Part shown: piece by piece, positions 15,311 to 23,110 of the stretch | How positions within the stretch are numbered: position 1 is the first letter of the stretch | Layout of the letters: every line of letters begins with the position of its first letter | Assembly: GCA_025936825.1 (NCBI GenBank) | Contig: JAICSO010000009.1 | Coordinates: 124,001-188,000 of the forward strand | Source of the DNA: Terriglobales bacterium | GTDB lineage: Bacteria; Acidobacteriota; Terriglobia; Terriglobales; Acidobacteriaceae | Length of the DNA stretch: 64,000 nucleotides | Direction of reading: 5' to 3' | Position numbers and translations under genes: made by a program | The notes under the pieces: generated by a model | The model's input: only the letters and a program-made list of their open reading frames with translations | Told to the model about the DNA's origin: nothing | Database searches by the model: none

Positions 15311-17752
15311 ATGAAACAAGAACTCTCCATCGATCTCGCAGGCGGCAAGCGGATCTCTTTTGAAACAGGAAAACTGGCCAAGCAGGCTCACGGCTCCGTC
15401 GTCGTTCGCATGGGCGATAACGTCGTTCTCGCCACTGCCACCTCGAACGCGGACCCGCGCGAGGGAATTGACTTCTTTCCGCTGACGGTTGACTACCGCG
15501 AATACACCTACGCCGGCGGACGCATCCCCGGCGGTTTCATCAAGCGCGAAGGGCGTCCGAGCGAGCGCGAGATTCTCACCAGCCGCCAGATCGATCGTCC
15601 CATTCGCCCGCTGTTCCCCGACGGCTTCAAGTGCGAAACCCAGGTGATTGCATTCGTCCTTTCGGCCGACACCGAGAACGACCCTGACGTCGCAGGCATC
15701 AACGGCGCCTCTGCTGCACTCACGATTTCTGACATCCCGTTCAATGGCCCGGTTGGCGCGGTGCGAGTGGGCTTGATCGATGGCCAGTTCGTCATCAATC
15801 CCACCTACAGCGAGATGCGCGACAGCCTCGTAAACATCATGGTGGTCGGGACCTCCGAAGGCATCGTGATGATCGAGTCGGGCGCAAAAGAAGTGAAAGA
15901 AGAGACCGTCGTGGACGCGATCGAGTTCGCGCACGCCGAAATCAAGAAGATTTGTGCGGGTATCAACGAGCTGCGCGAGAAGGCCGGCAAGCCGAAGCGC
16001 ACGGTGACGCCGCCGGAGTTCGATCAGGCTTATTACGACGATCTGAAGAAAAAGATCGGGAGCGACCTTGCCGATCGCCTGGATACGCAGAAGCACCCGA
16101 AAGCCGAGAGCTACACCCTCGTCCGGGAACTGAAGAAGAGCTTGCAAGCAGCCCTTCCGGAAGATGACGAAGAAGGGCAGGCGAAGCTCAAGACCTACTA
16201 CGAGATTCTGCGCGAGCGGCTGTTCCGTGAAGCGGTGATCAACCAGAAACGACGTCCGGATGGTCGCGCCTTCGACCAGATTCGCGACATTTGGATCGAA
16301 GTTGGCGTGCTGCCGCGTACGCACGGTTCCGCGATCTTCACCCGCGGCGAAACGCAAGCCTTGGTCACAACAACTCTCGGCACCAGCGACGACATGCAGC
16401 GCCTTGAAGTTTTCGAAGGCGAAGCCAAAAAGCGCTTCATGCTGCACTACAACTTCCCGCCGTTCTCGGTTGGCGAAGTGGCCTTCCTTCGTGGCGCAGG
16501 ACGCCGCGAGATCGGCCACGGTGCGCTGGCAGAGCGCGCAGTTTCTGCCGTTCTTCCCACGGAAGAGAACTGGCCCTACGCGATGCGCGTCGTGTCCGAC
16601 ATTCTCGAATCGAACGGTTCGTCGTCAATGGCCACCGTTTGCGGCGCAGCGCTCTCGCTGATGGACGCGGGCGTTCCGCTTAAGGCTCCAGTAGCGGGTA
16701 TTGCGATGGGGTTGGTGAAAGAAGGCAATGATTACGCAATTCTCACCGACATCGCAGGCGCCGAAGATCATTACGGCGACATGGATTTCAAAGTTGCCGG
16801 TACGAAGGATGGCATCACCGCTCTCCAGATGGACATCAAGGTCGGCGGCATCACGGCGCAGATCATGCGCGAAGCGCTGACTCAGGCACAGCGCGGACGA
16901 CTATTCATCCTCGGCAAGATGGATGAAGTGATCTCGACCCATCGCGAGAAGGTCTCGGCGTACGCGCCGCGTATTTACACCCTGCAGATTCCTGTCGACA
17001 AGATTCGCGACGTGATTGGGCCCGGAGGCAAGATGATTCGTTCGATCATTGAGCAGACCGGCGTGAAGATCGACGTCGAAGACACCGGCAAGGTCAACGT
17101 CGCTTCGAACGACGAAGCGTCGGCCAACAAGGCCATTCAGATCATTCGCGACCTGACCGCGACCGCCGAAGTAGGGAAGACCTATCTCGGCAAAGTCACG
17201 CGTCTGGCTGATTTCGGAGCATTCGTCGAAATCATCCCTGGAACCGAAGGTCTGCTGCACATCAGCGAAGTCGCAGAGCATCGCATTAAAGATGTTCGCG
17301 ACGAGTTGAAGGAAGGCGATCAGGTCCTGGTGAAAGTGCTCGCCGTCGAAGGCAACCGCATTCGTCTTTCGCGCAAAGCGATTCTCAAAGAGCAGCGCGC
17401 GAAAATGGGCGGCAGCGCTCCGGCGCCGGCTGCTCCGGTTGAGGGCGAGGCGGAGTCAGAAGCGCAGACGGTTCCGGCGGGCGCTCCGGCATTGACGCTC
17501 GAAGGCGGCGCGGAGTTCGAGGAAGGCGACGAACCAAATTTCAACCGCATCGACGCGCCGACGTCGGGAGACCGTGGCGGTGACCGCGGTGGAGACCGAG
17601 GCGGAGATCGTGGTGGCGACCGCGGGGGACGCGGTGGTCGTCCGGGTGGAGGCGGTGGTGGACGTGGTCGTCGTCGCCGCGGCGGACACGGCGGAGGTCA
17701 TGGCGGTCACGGTGGCCATGGCGGCCACGGTGGTGGCGGCGGACGCCGCTAG
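15311..17752 (+). CDS. pnp: Polyribonucleotide nucleotidyltransferase (PNPase) with RGG/GH-rich tail
   Basis: An 813-residue 3'-5' phosphorolytic exoribonuclease. Two RNase PH domains (about 10-145 and 325-465) flank a helical domain. A KH domain with IRDVIGPGGKMIRSI (about 566-580) and an S1 domain (about 621-692, GKVTRLADFGAFVEIIPG) follow. After an acidic Ala/Pro/Glu linker, the last 60 residues are repeats of GGDR, then RGG, then GGH units. Such tails bind RNA or drive self-association in other proteins; here that is inference. It forms the degradosome core in many bacteria. It follows rpsO, with a terminator and hairpin between them, and has its own terminator downstream. Confidence 0.97.
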   Translation: MKQELSIDLAGGKRISFETGKLAKQAHGSVVVRMGDNVVLATATSNADPREGIDFFPLTVDYREYTYAGGRIPGGFIKREGRPSEREILTSRQIDRPIRPLFPDGFKCETQVIAFVLSADTENDPDVAGINGASAALTISDIPFNGPVGAVRVGLIDGQFVINPTYSEMRDSLVNIMVVGTSEGIVMIESGAKEVKEETVVDAIEFAHAEIKKICAGINELREKAGKPKRTVTPPEFDQAYYDDLKKKIGSDLADRLDTQKHPKAESYTLVRELKKSLQAALPEDDEEGQAKLKTYYEILRERLFREAVINQKRRPDGRAFDQIRDIWIEVGVLPRTHGSAIFTRGETQALVTTTLGTSDDMQRLEVFEGEAKKRFMLHYNFPPFSVGEVAFLRGAGRREIGHGALAERAVSAVLPTEENWPYAMRVVSDILESNGSSSMATVCGAALSLMDAGVPLKAPVAGIAMGLVKEGNDYAILTDIAGAEDHYGDMDFKVAGTKDGITALQMDIKVGGITAQIMREALTQAQRGRLFILGKMDEVISTHREKVSAYAPRIYTLQIPVDKIRDVIGPGGKMIRSIIEQTGVKIDVEDTGKVNVASNDEASANKAIQIIRDLTATAEVGKTYLGKVTRLADFGAFVEIIPGTEGLLHISEVAEHRIKDVRDELKEGDQVLVKVLAVEGNRIRLSRKAILKEQRAKMGGSAPAPAAPVEGEAESEAQTVPAGAPALTLEGGAEFEEGDEPNFNRIDAPTSGDRGGDRGGDRGGDRGGDRGGRGGRPGGGGGGRGRRRRGGHGGGHGGHGGHGGHGGGGGRR

Positions 17753-17790
17753 GACCATTCACCACACAGGCACAGAATTCAAATTCGTGC

Positions 17791-17820
17791 GACAAGGCCG
17801 CGAGTAATCGCGGCCTTGTC
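17791..17820 (+). terminator. Intrinsic terminator of pnp
   Basis: Perfect 13-bp stem GACAAGGCCGCGA / TCGCGGCCTTGTC with a 4-base loop (GTAA), 38 bases after the pnp stop. Only a short T-tract (ATTT) follows, so termination efficiency may be moderate. Confidence 0.75.
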
Positions 17821-17866
17821 ATTTCCGGAGTCATCCAATCCAGCAAGGTCTCCGAGGAGAAGGCGA

Positions 17867-18225
17867 ATGTACGAGGTCATACTGAAGAGATTTGAAATCC
17901 CGACGAAGTTCGCACCTTTGATAAGGGCAAATTCGAAATTGTGCATTTGGGCGGAATGACGATTGGACGTGCAACCTATGAGCCTGGTTGGAAATGGTCG
18001 GTACACGTCGGCAAAGCGGCAGGGCAGAAAAGTTGCTCCGTCGAGCACGTGGGCATGGTCGTCTCCGGCCGCGCTACCGCTGCCATGGACGACGGCCGCA
18101 TTATCGAAATGCGCGCGGGCGATGTTTTCTACATTGCGCCTGGGCACGATAGCTGGGTGTTGGGCGAGGAACCGTACGTCTCTTTGCATTTCATGGGAGC
18201 AGGGGAATACGCCAAACATAAGTAA
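17867..18225 (+). pseudogene. Cupin-domain protein, frameshifted near its N-terminus
   Basis: From ATG 17867 (GGAGAAGG upstream) the frame reads MYEVILKRFE and soon stops. A second frame supplies DEVRTFDKGKFEIVHLGGM and the whole cupin barrel: MTIGRATYEPGWKWSVHVGK, VEHVGMVVSGRATAAMDDGR and MRAGDVFYIAPGHDSWVLG. One missing base in the A-run at 17895-17897 would join them (the span is 359 bp, one short of a multiple of three). Translation from GTG 17941 would still give a 94-residue cupin core, but without its first strands. Cupins of this type are small metal-binding stress or sensor proteins; the ligand is unknown. Confidence 0.7.
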
Positions 18226-18299
18226 GAGCTAATTGCCTCAGGTGACAGGCTCACGCGGCGCGCGAGTTTTGCTATCTTCAATGAGGATCTCTAAAGCAC

Positions 18300-18397
18300 G
18301 GAAGCGCATGCGGTCCGGTGATCGTCCCGGTCTTCAAAACCGGCGGGTGGCATCTAGCGGTGTCACCGGTGGGTTCGACCCCCACTCGCTTCCGCCA
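18300..18397 (+). tRNA. selC: tRNA-Sec (anticodon TCA)
   Basis: A 98-nt tRNA with encoded CCA. Features specific to selenocysteine tRNA are anticodon TCA at 18334-18336 in loop CTTCAAA, a 6-bp D-stem closed by the CGGT loop, a long variable arm (about 18343-18366), T-loop TTCGACC, and discriminator G before CCA. The acceptor stem pairs GGAAGCG with CGCTTCC; the eighth pair is a C-T mismatch. It implies SelA/SelB/SelD elsewhere in the genome and at least one selenoprotein. No selenoprotein gene was recognised in this window. Confidence 0.95.
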
Positions 18398-18413
18398 TTG
18401 CCCACACAATTCC

Positions 18414-19658
18414 ATGAGCACTCGTCGGCAGTTCGTTAAATCGGCCGTAGTTGCGACGAGCGTTATCGCTGGTTCAGACAGTCCTGCAAAGGTAACTACG
18501 CTTCAGTCATCGCCCTCGCCTTTGGGGGCAGAGGACCGCAAATACTGGGTAGGAATTGCGGCTCGCCTTGCGTCGCCCGTTCTCGACGCACTCGCACATC
18601 GTAGGCTGAAAGCTGAGATGCCCGTCGAACAGCGTCGTGGCGCTGAACGAACTTCTTATACGTATCTCGAGGCGTTTGCGAGATTACTGTGCGGCATCGC
18701 ACCGTGGCTCGAAAATTCCGCGCATGTGACGGACGATGAGGGCGCACAACGGTTTGCGGAACTGGCGCGCGAGGGATTGAACGCTGCTAGCGATTTTTCA
18801 TCTCCTGATCGGATGAACTTCTCAGAGGGCGCACAGCCACTCGTCGACGCCGCTTTCCTTGCAGAAGCCATTCTGCGTGCTCCTGTTGAGCTATGGCACA
18901 AAGTTGCCGCACGTGTTCAGCGAAATCTGATAGAGGCGATAAAGCAGACTCGCAGCATTCAACCGCCGGAAAGCAATTGGCAGTTGTTTGCCACCATGAT
19001 CGAAATGTTCTTTCAATTCGCCGGCGAACAGGTTGACCGCACGCGGCTTGAGACTGGCCTTCAAAAGTATCGCAATTGGTATCTCGGAGATGGTGTATAC
19101 GGGGACGGTCCCGAGTTTCACTGGGACTACTACAACTCCTTCGTGATCCATCCCATGTTGGTCGACGCGCTGAGCGCTCTCAGCGAGAGTCAATGGACTG
19201 AGTTTCGCGAACGAGAGCTATTGCGGCTAACCCGCTGGGCTGCAATTCAAGAACGCTTGATTGCGCCGGATGGCAGCTACCCGGCAATTGGGCGGTCCAT
19301 CACTTATCGTTGTGGAGCGTTTCATGGCCTCGCGCTTGCCGCGCTGAAACACGCTCTTCCGGCGGAAGTGAAGCCTGGCCAGGCAAGAAGGGCCTTGACC
19401 GCCGTCATTCGCCGCACTCTGGAGTCTCCGAATACCTGGGATGCGAAAGGATGGTTGCTGACGGGTCTAGCTGGTCATCAACCTTCTCTCGGCGAGCGTT
19501 ATATCTCGACTGGCAACTTGTACCTTTGCAGCGCCGCATTGCTGCCGCTAGGGCTACCCTCGACCGATGCCTTCTGGAGCGAATCGAGCGGCGTAACAAC
19601 TTGGGAAACAGCATGGAGCGGACGAGATCTTCCCGCAGACCACGCCCTTGATACCTAG
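18414..19658 (+). CDS. TAT-exported DUF2264 protein
   Basis: A 414-residue protein beginning at ATG 18414, 16 bases after tRNA-Sec; upstream frame extension would run through the tRNA and is wrong. The N-terminus STRRQFVKSAVVATSVIAG is a twin-arginine signal. The rest matches DUF2264: YWVGIAARLASPVLDALAHR, then TSYTYLEAFARLLCGIAPWL, and YGDGPEFHWDYYNSFVIHPM. It is an alpha/alpha-barrel family often found with polysaccharide-degrading enzymes, and a glycan-active role is possible but unproven. It may share a transcript with selC. Confidence 0.85.
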   Translation: MSTRRQFVKSAVVATSVIAGSDSPAKVTTLQSSPSPLGAEDRKYWVGIAARLASPVLDALAHRRLKAEMPVEQRRGAERTSYTYLEAFARLLCGIAPWLENSAHVTDDEGAQRFAELAREGLNAASDFSSPDRMNFSEGAQPLVDAAFLAEAILRAPVELWHKVAARVQRNLIEAIKQTRSIQPPESNWQLFATMIEMFFQFAGEQVDRTRLETGLQKYRNWYLGDGVYGDGPEFHWDYYNSFVIHPMLVDALSALSESQWTEFRERELLRLTRWAAIQERLIAPDGSYPAIGRSITYRCGAFHGLALAALKHALPAEVKPGQARRALTAVIRRTLESPNTWDAKGWLLTGLAGHQPSLGERYISTGNLYLCSAALLPLGLPSTDAFWSESSGVTTWETAWSGRDLPADHALDT

Positions 19659-19663
19659 TAGAT

Positions 19664-20782
19664 TTACCGCGCGAATGCAGACAGCGTCTGTTTGCGCTTT
19701 GGGATTCCCCGTTGATGGCAGTCGAGGCACTTCACGGAATGAATGTTGTGCTTGCTAGCGTTGTCCTTGAAGGTGGTGTCCATCTTCTCGACATCAAGCC
19801 TGCAGTCGAGATGCTGGGTATGGCAGTTGTCGCAGGAGGCGCGAGTTTGCTGGCCGTGTTGTTGATGGCACGAGAAGCAACTCAGGCCTTCGTGGACGCC
19901 GATGGGCGTGCGGTCATCGCCTGAGTACACTTCGCGTGTGGCCACCGGTGCGTGGCATTGATAGCAGAGTGCCTGCCGCTGGTCGTGACTCATCGCTACG
20001 ATACGAGAACGATCAAGCATTACGGGGAGCGGCAAGTCGGCAACCGCGATGTAGTCAAACTCTCGGCGATCGAGGAAGGCCAGCGATGGGCGTGTGATCT
20101 CCTGCTGCGGGCCAGTTGACGCTCCGTTTGGTTCAGATTTCTGCAGTGGCACGCCTTCGTGGTGGAGTTGATGGCAGGCGAGGCAGGGCACCACGGCCTG
20201 TTGTGTGAGTTCAGCGTTCTTCAGCCGCCAAGGGCCGTGAATATCAACAGGCGTGACAAGGTCGCGAATGCCTCCCTCGAAGTGCATCGCGTGGCAGCGC
20301 AGGCAGTCGTCGTTTATTTGCTGCTTCTGGTTTTGCGCGGTGTTGAGGAAGATGTCGGAATAAGTCGTGCTGTGGCGACTGGAGCGCCACGCTGCGAACT
20401 CCTGCTGGTGACAACTTTGGCATCGCGTAGTCATAGCGAGTACGTCAGCGTTTTTGAGTTTCGGCTTCTCCGGGGTTTTGCCGCGCAGGTGCGTTATCAC
20501 CCGACCCATGTTCTTCAGGTGGAAGCCTGCGTTCAACGTGAGCACATCGCCATGGCAGCTTGAGCAGGCAACGTTGCGGTGTGTCGAGGAGTGCCAGTCT
20601 GTGTAGGGCTGCCAGATCTCGTGACAACTGGCGCAAGCATGGCCAGATCGTTCGTAATAAATGCTGGGTGTCGCAAAAGCCACGGCGATGATCACGAGTA
20701 CTGTCGCTGTTCCAGCCAGCCAACTGCCGAACAGACGCCTAGTGATGCGCTTACGCAACGGCCTGTTGGGCTCGTGCGTCAT
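19664..20782 (-). CDS. Nine-haem membrane-anchored cytochrome c (NapC/NrfH- or NrfA-like)
   Basis: A 372-residue protein. One N-terminal membrane helix (about 19-40) is followed by nine CxxCH haem sites beginning at residues 50, 73, 121, 160, 200, 273, 302, 317 and 352. The first pair (CASCHEIWQPYTDWHSSTH, CSSCHG) resembles NapC/NirT quinol dehydrogenases. The protein would sit on the periplasmic face and pass electrons between a membrane carrier and its partner. Its start overlaps the stop of the GMC gene by 4 bp (ATGA), strongly suggesting that the two products work together as dehydrogenase and electron acceptor. Confidence 0.88.
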   Translation of the reverse strand: MTHEPNRPLRKRITRRLFGSWLAGTATVLVIIAVAFATPSIYYERSGHACASCHEIWQPYTDWHSSTHRNVACSSCHGDVLTLNAGFHLKNMGRVITHLRGKTPEKPKLKNADVLAMTTRCQSCHQQEFAAWRSSRHSTTYSDIFLNTAQNQKQQINDDCLRCHAMHFEGGIRDLVTPVDIHGPWRLKNAELTQQAVVPCLACHQLHHEGVPLQKSEPNGASTGPQQEITRPSLAFLDRREFDYIAVADLPLPVMLDRSRIVAMSHDQRQALCYQCHAPVATREVYSGDDRTPIGVHEGLSCFSCHQQHGQQTRASCDNCHTQHLDCRLDVEKMDTTFKDNASKHNIHSVKCLDCHQRGIPKRKQTLSAFAR

Positions 20783-22417
20783 ACGGATTTCCAGTTCTGC
20801 GCGATGTGCTCGCCCACGCGGTACGCATTTGCCATGATTGTCAGTACAGGATTAAATCCGCCGTTGGTCACATGTACGCTTCCATCCGCGATGAAAAGAT
20901 TTTCGACATCGTGAACGCGGCAGTTGCGGTCCACAACTGAGGTATGCGGATCGTTTCCCATGCGGCAAGTGCCCGCTTGATGCTGACCGCCGCTTAACTC
21001 GGAGCCGGGAAGACGCGGCCACGTTCGAATCGCTCCTGCTTCTTTGAGCCACCGCTCGGCCTTGTCAGCAATGTATTTCGCGGTGACGATGTCGGAAGGA
21101 TGACGATGGCCGGAAAGGCGCGCCACCGGAATGCCCCAGAAATCCCCCACTGTGGGATCAACCTGCACACGCGCCTCGAATACTGGCAATTCCTGCACCG
21201 GCCCCATCACAACGCTGGAGCGCCGGTAGTACTTGCGCATGTAATCCTTGTGCTCGTTGCCCCAACGCGGCAGTCCCGGTGGACTCATGCCGGCGAAATG
21301 AATTGGAAGGCGAATAAATTCATTGCACAGCAGCGCACCGCCAACCAATCCCGGATTGCCGTGGTTATAGTCGCAGATCGCAATCGAAGCTCCGGGCCCG
21401 AGATCGTCGAAGACTTCGAAGTTGAACAGACCCATCGCTCCGGTATAGGCATGCCCTTGCAGATTGCGCCCGACCCAGTCATAGCGATTGCCGATGCCGT
21501 TCGGAAACAAGAGGCTCCTGGAATTCAGCAACAGGCGAGCCGATTCGACGGCAGATCCTGCAATGACGACAACATCGGCAGGTTGCTCCCGCAGATGATT
21601 ATGCTGATCAAAATACGCAACTCCAGTAGCACGACCTTTTCCATTGGTCAGGACTTCTTTAACTACGCAGTTGGTGCGCAGTTCGCAGTTGCCGGTAGCG
21701 AGAGCTCTGGGGATGACGGTGTTGTGCGTGCCATTCTTGGCATCCACCTCGCATGCGAAACCAACACACCAACGGCAACGCATGCATCCGCCGCGGCCGT
21801 TGTAGGGAACGCTGTTACGCAACATGGGAATGTGAAACGGATGCAGGCCGAGGCGCTTAGCGGCGGCACCGAGCAGTACGTGCTCTTTGCTGTCGGGCAA
21901 AGGCGGCATTGGTAGAGGCTTCTTGCGCGGCGGCTTTTGCGGTGGTTCGGGGCCCCCTGAAACTCCGATTTCCCATTCCGCTTTTTCATAATATGGTTCG
22001 AGGTCCTCGTAGCTGATCGGCCAGTCGTCGAGCGTGCTAGCCTCGACTGTTCCGTAAGTCGAGCGCATGCGGAAATCCTGCGGCATGAAGCGCCACGCCA
22101 TTTGCGCCGTAGCTGAATGTGCCGCCGCCAACACAGGCCGCATTGTTGGAGTAGGCCCAGTGATTGGGCTTTATGACACGCGGCCGTCCATCGTCGCTGA
22201 TTGCGACTCGGGGATTACGTTCATCAGGGCCGAAGCCGCAACCGAGAAATGATGTTCGCTGATTCCGCAGGTCGTCTTTACGGCAATCGAAAGCGGTGTG
22301 CCATTTGCCCCGCTCCAGCAGCACAACGCTCATGCCGGCGCAGGCAAGTTCCTTGGCGACGACACCGCCGCCAGCGCCTGCCCCCACCACAACCGCGTTG
22401 AGCTTCTTCAGTGGCAT
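20779..22417 (-). pseudogene. GMC-family flavin dehydrogenase, frameshifted
   Basis: The first frame (from ATG 22417) carries the FAD-binding Rossmann motif VVVGAGAGGGVVAKELA and runs to CVGGGTFSYGA. The second frame picks up AWRFMPQDFRMRSTYG and continues to the GMC C-terminal domain (QAGTCRMGNDPHTSVVD, LFIADGSVHVTNGGFNP). The frames meet at a T-run on the plus strand (22101-22103) where removing one base restores a protein of about 545 residues; the span is 1639 bp, one more than a multiple of three. It is otherwise intact, so this may be a sequencing slip or a recent mutation. It resembles the large subunit of gluconate/sorbitol-type membrane dehydrogenases and lies between its small subunit and a cytochrome. 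Confidence 0.82.
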
Positions 22418-22433
22418 TGCAATGCTTGTGCCG

Positions 22434-22994
22434 TCACGTGGCGCGCGGGTCGTATTTCAAGCGGCCGCGTACCTGAGGATAAGCGAGTCCGACCATCTTC
22501 CAACTTACGCGTGCTCGGTTGCCGCCGTGTCGCGGATCTCCGTAGAAGCCCTGCATCGTATGCGACAGCACCGTCTCAAAGAACTGTCGTGAGTCGACGG
22601 TTTCCCAGATGTTCTTCGAAACCGTACCTCGCTCGGTAGCGTCGAGAATTTCGACTTGTTGTTTTCCATCTAGTTCGGCGAAACGCTTCCCGAACCAGGA
22701 GCGGGCGGTCGCATCGGTGTAGCCGAGGCCGTCGCGGTACAAATCCTGCGCATCGGCAAATGGACCACACAGCTGAATGTCGATGAAGTTGACGGCCTGG
22801 GCCCACTCGGCGCCGGGATCCTGATCTGGCGGAACAAGTTGGCCGCAAATGGCCGCGAGAACGCGGGCTTCACACAGGCGGAGAAAGCGCCAGGGGGTTG
22901 GTGATCCGGAGCACGTCGTCATTCCGCTAGCCGCCGCTGCTGCGGCAGCAAGCTCAATGAATTCGCGACGGGTGAGGTTCTTGTACCAGCTCAC
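22434..22994 (-). CDS. Gluconate 2-dehydrogenase subunit 3-like protein
   Basis: A 186-residue protein, starting at GTG, with a twin-arginine signal (LTRREFIELAAAAAAASG) and a family core resembling PF13618: RVLAAICGQLVPPDQDPGAE, VNFIDIQLCGPFADA and FFETVLSHTMQGFYGDP. In known enzymes this small subunit is exported together with the GMC flavoprotein, for which it provides the TAT signal. The GMC gene follows after 16 bp. The trio suggests a periplasmic sugar or alcohol dehydrogenase feeding the respiratory chain; the substrate is not deducible. Confidence 0.85.
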   Translation of the reverse strand: MSWYKNLTRREFIELAAAAAAASGMTTCSGSPTPWRFLRLCEARVLAAICGQLVPPDQDPGAEWAQAVNFIDIQLCGPFADAQDLYRDGLGYTDATARSWFGKRFAELDGKQQVEILDATERGTVSKNIWETVDSRQFFETVLSHTMQGFYGDPRHGGNRARVSWKMVGLAYPQVRGRLKYDPRAT

Positions 22995-23110
22995 AGCAAT
23001 GCGCAGACCTAGTGGGCCTGCTTAACGCATTGTGAAATAAGCAAGAACGCGGGGAAGTGATGGAGGTCACAGACCCTGGTATCCGGGTACACCGGGCACT
23101 TGCGACAGAA

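Noticed and set aside
15272-16519. A 415-codon open frame on the minus strand across pnp
   Set aside because: It is antisense to the intact PNPase gene and its translation is low-complexity with no domain; high GC creates long antisense frames here.
17570-17752. The tandem GGTGGxGACCG-type DNA repeats at the end of pnp as a CRISPR-like array
   Set aside because: They are in-frame codon repeats encoding the Gly/Arg/His tail, with no spacers or unique sequence between units.
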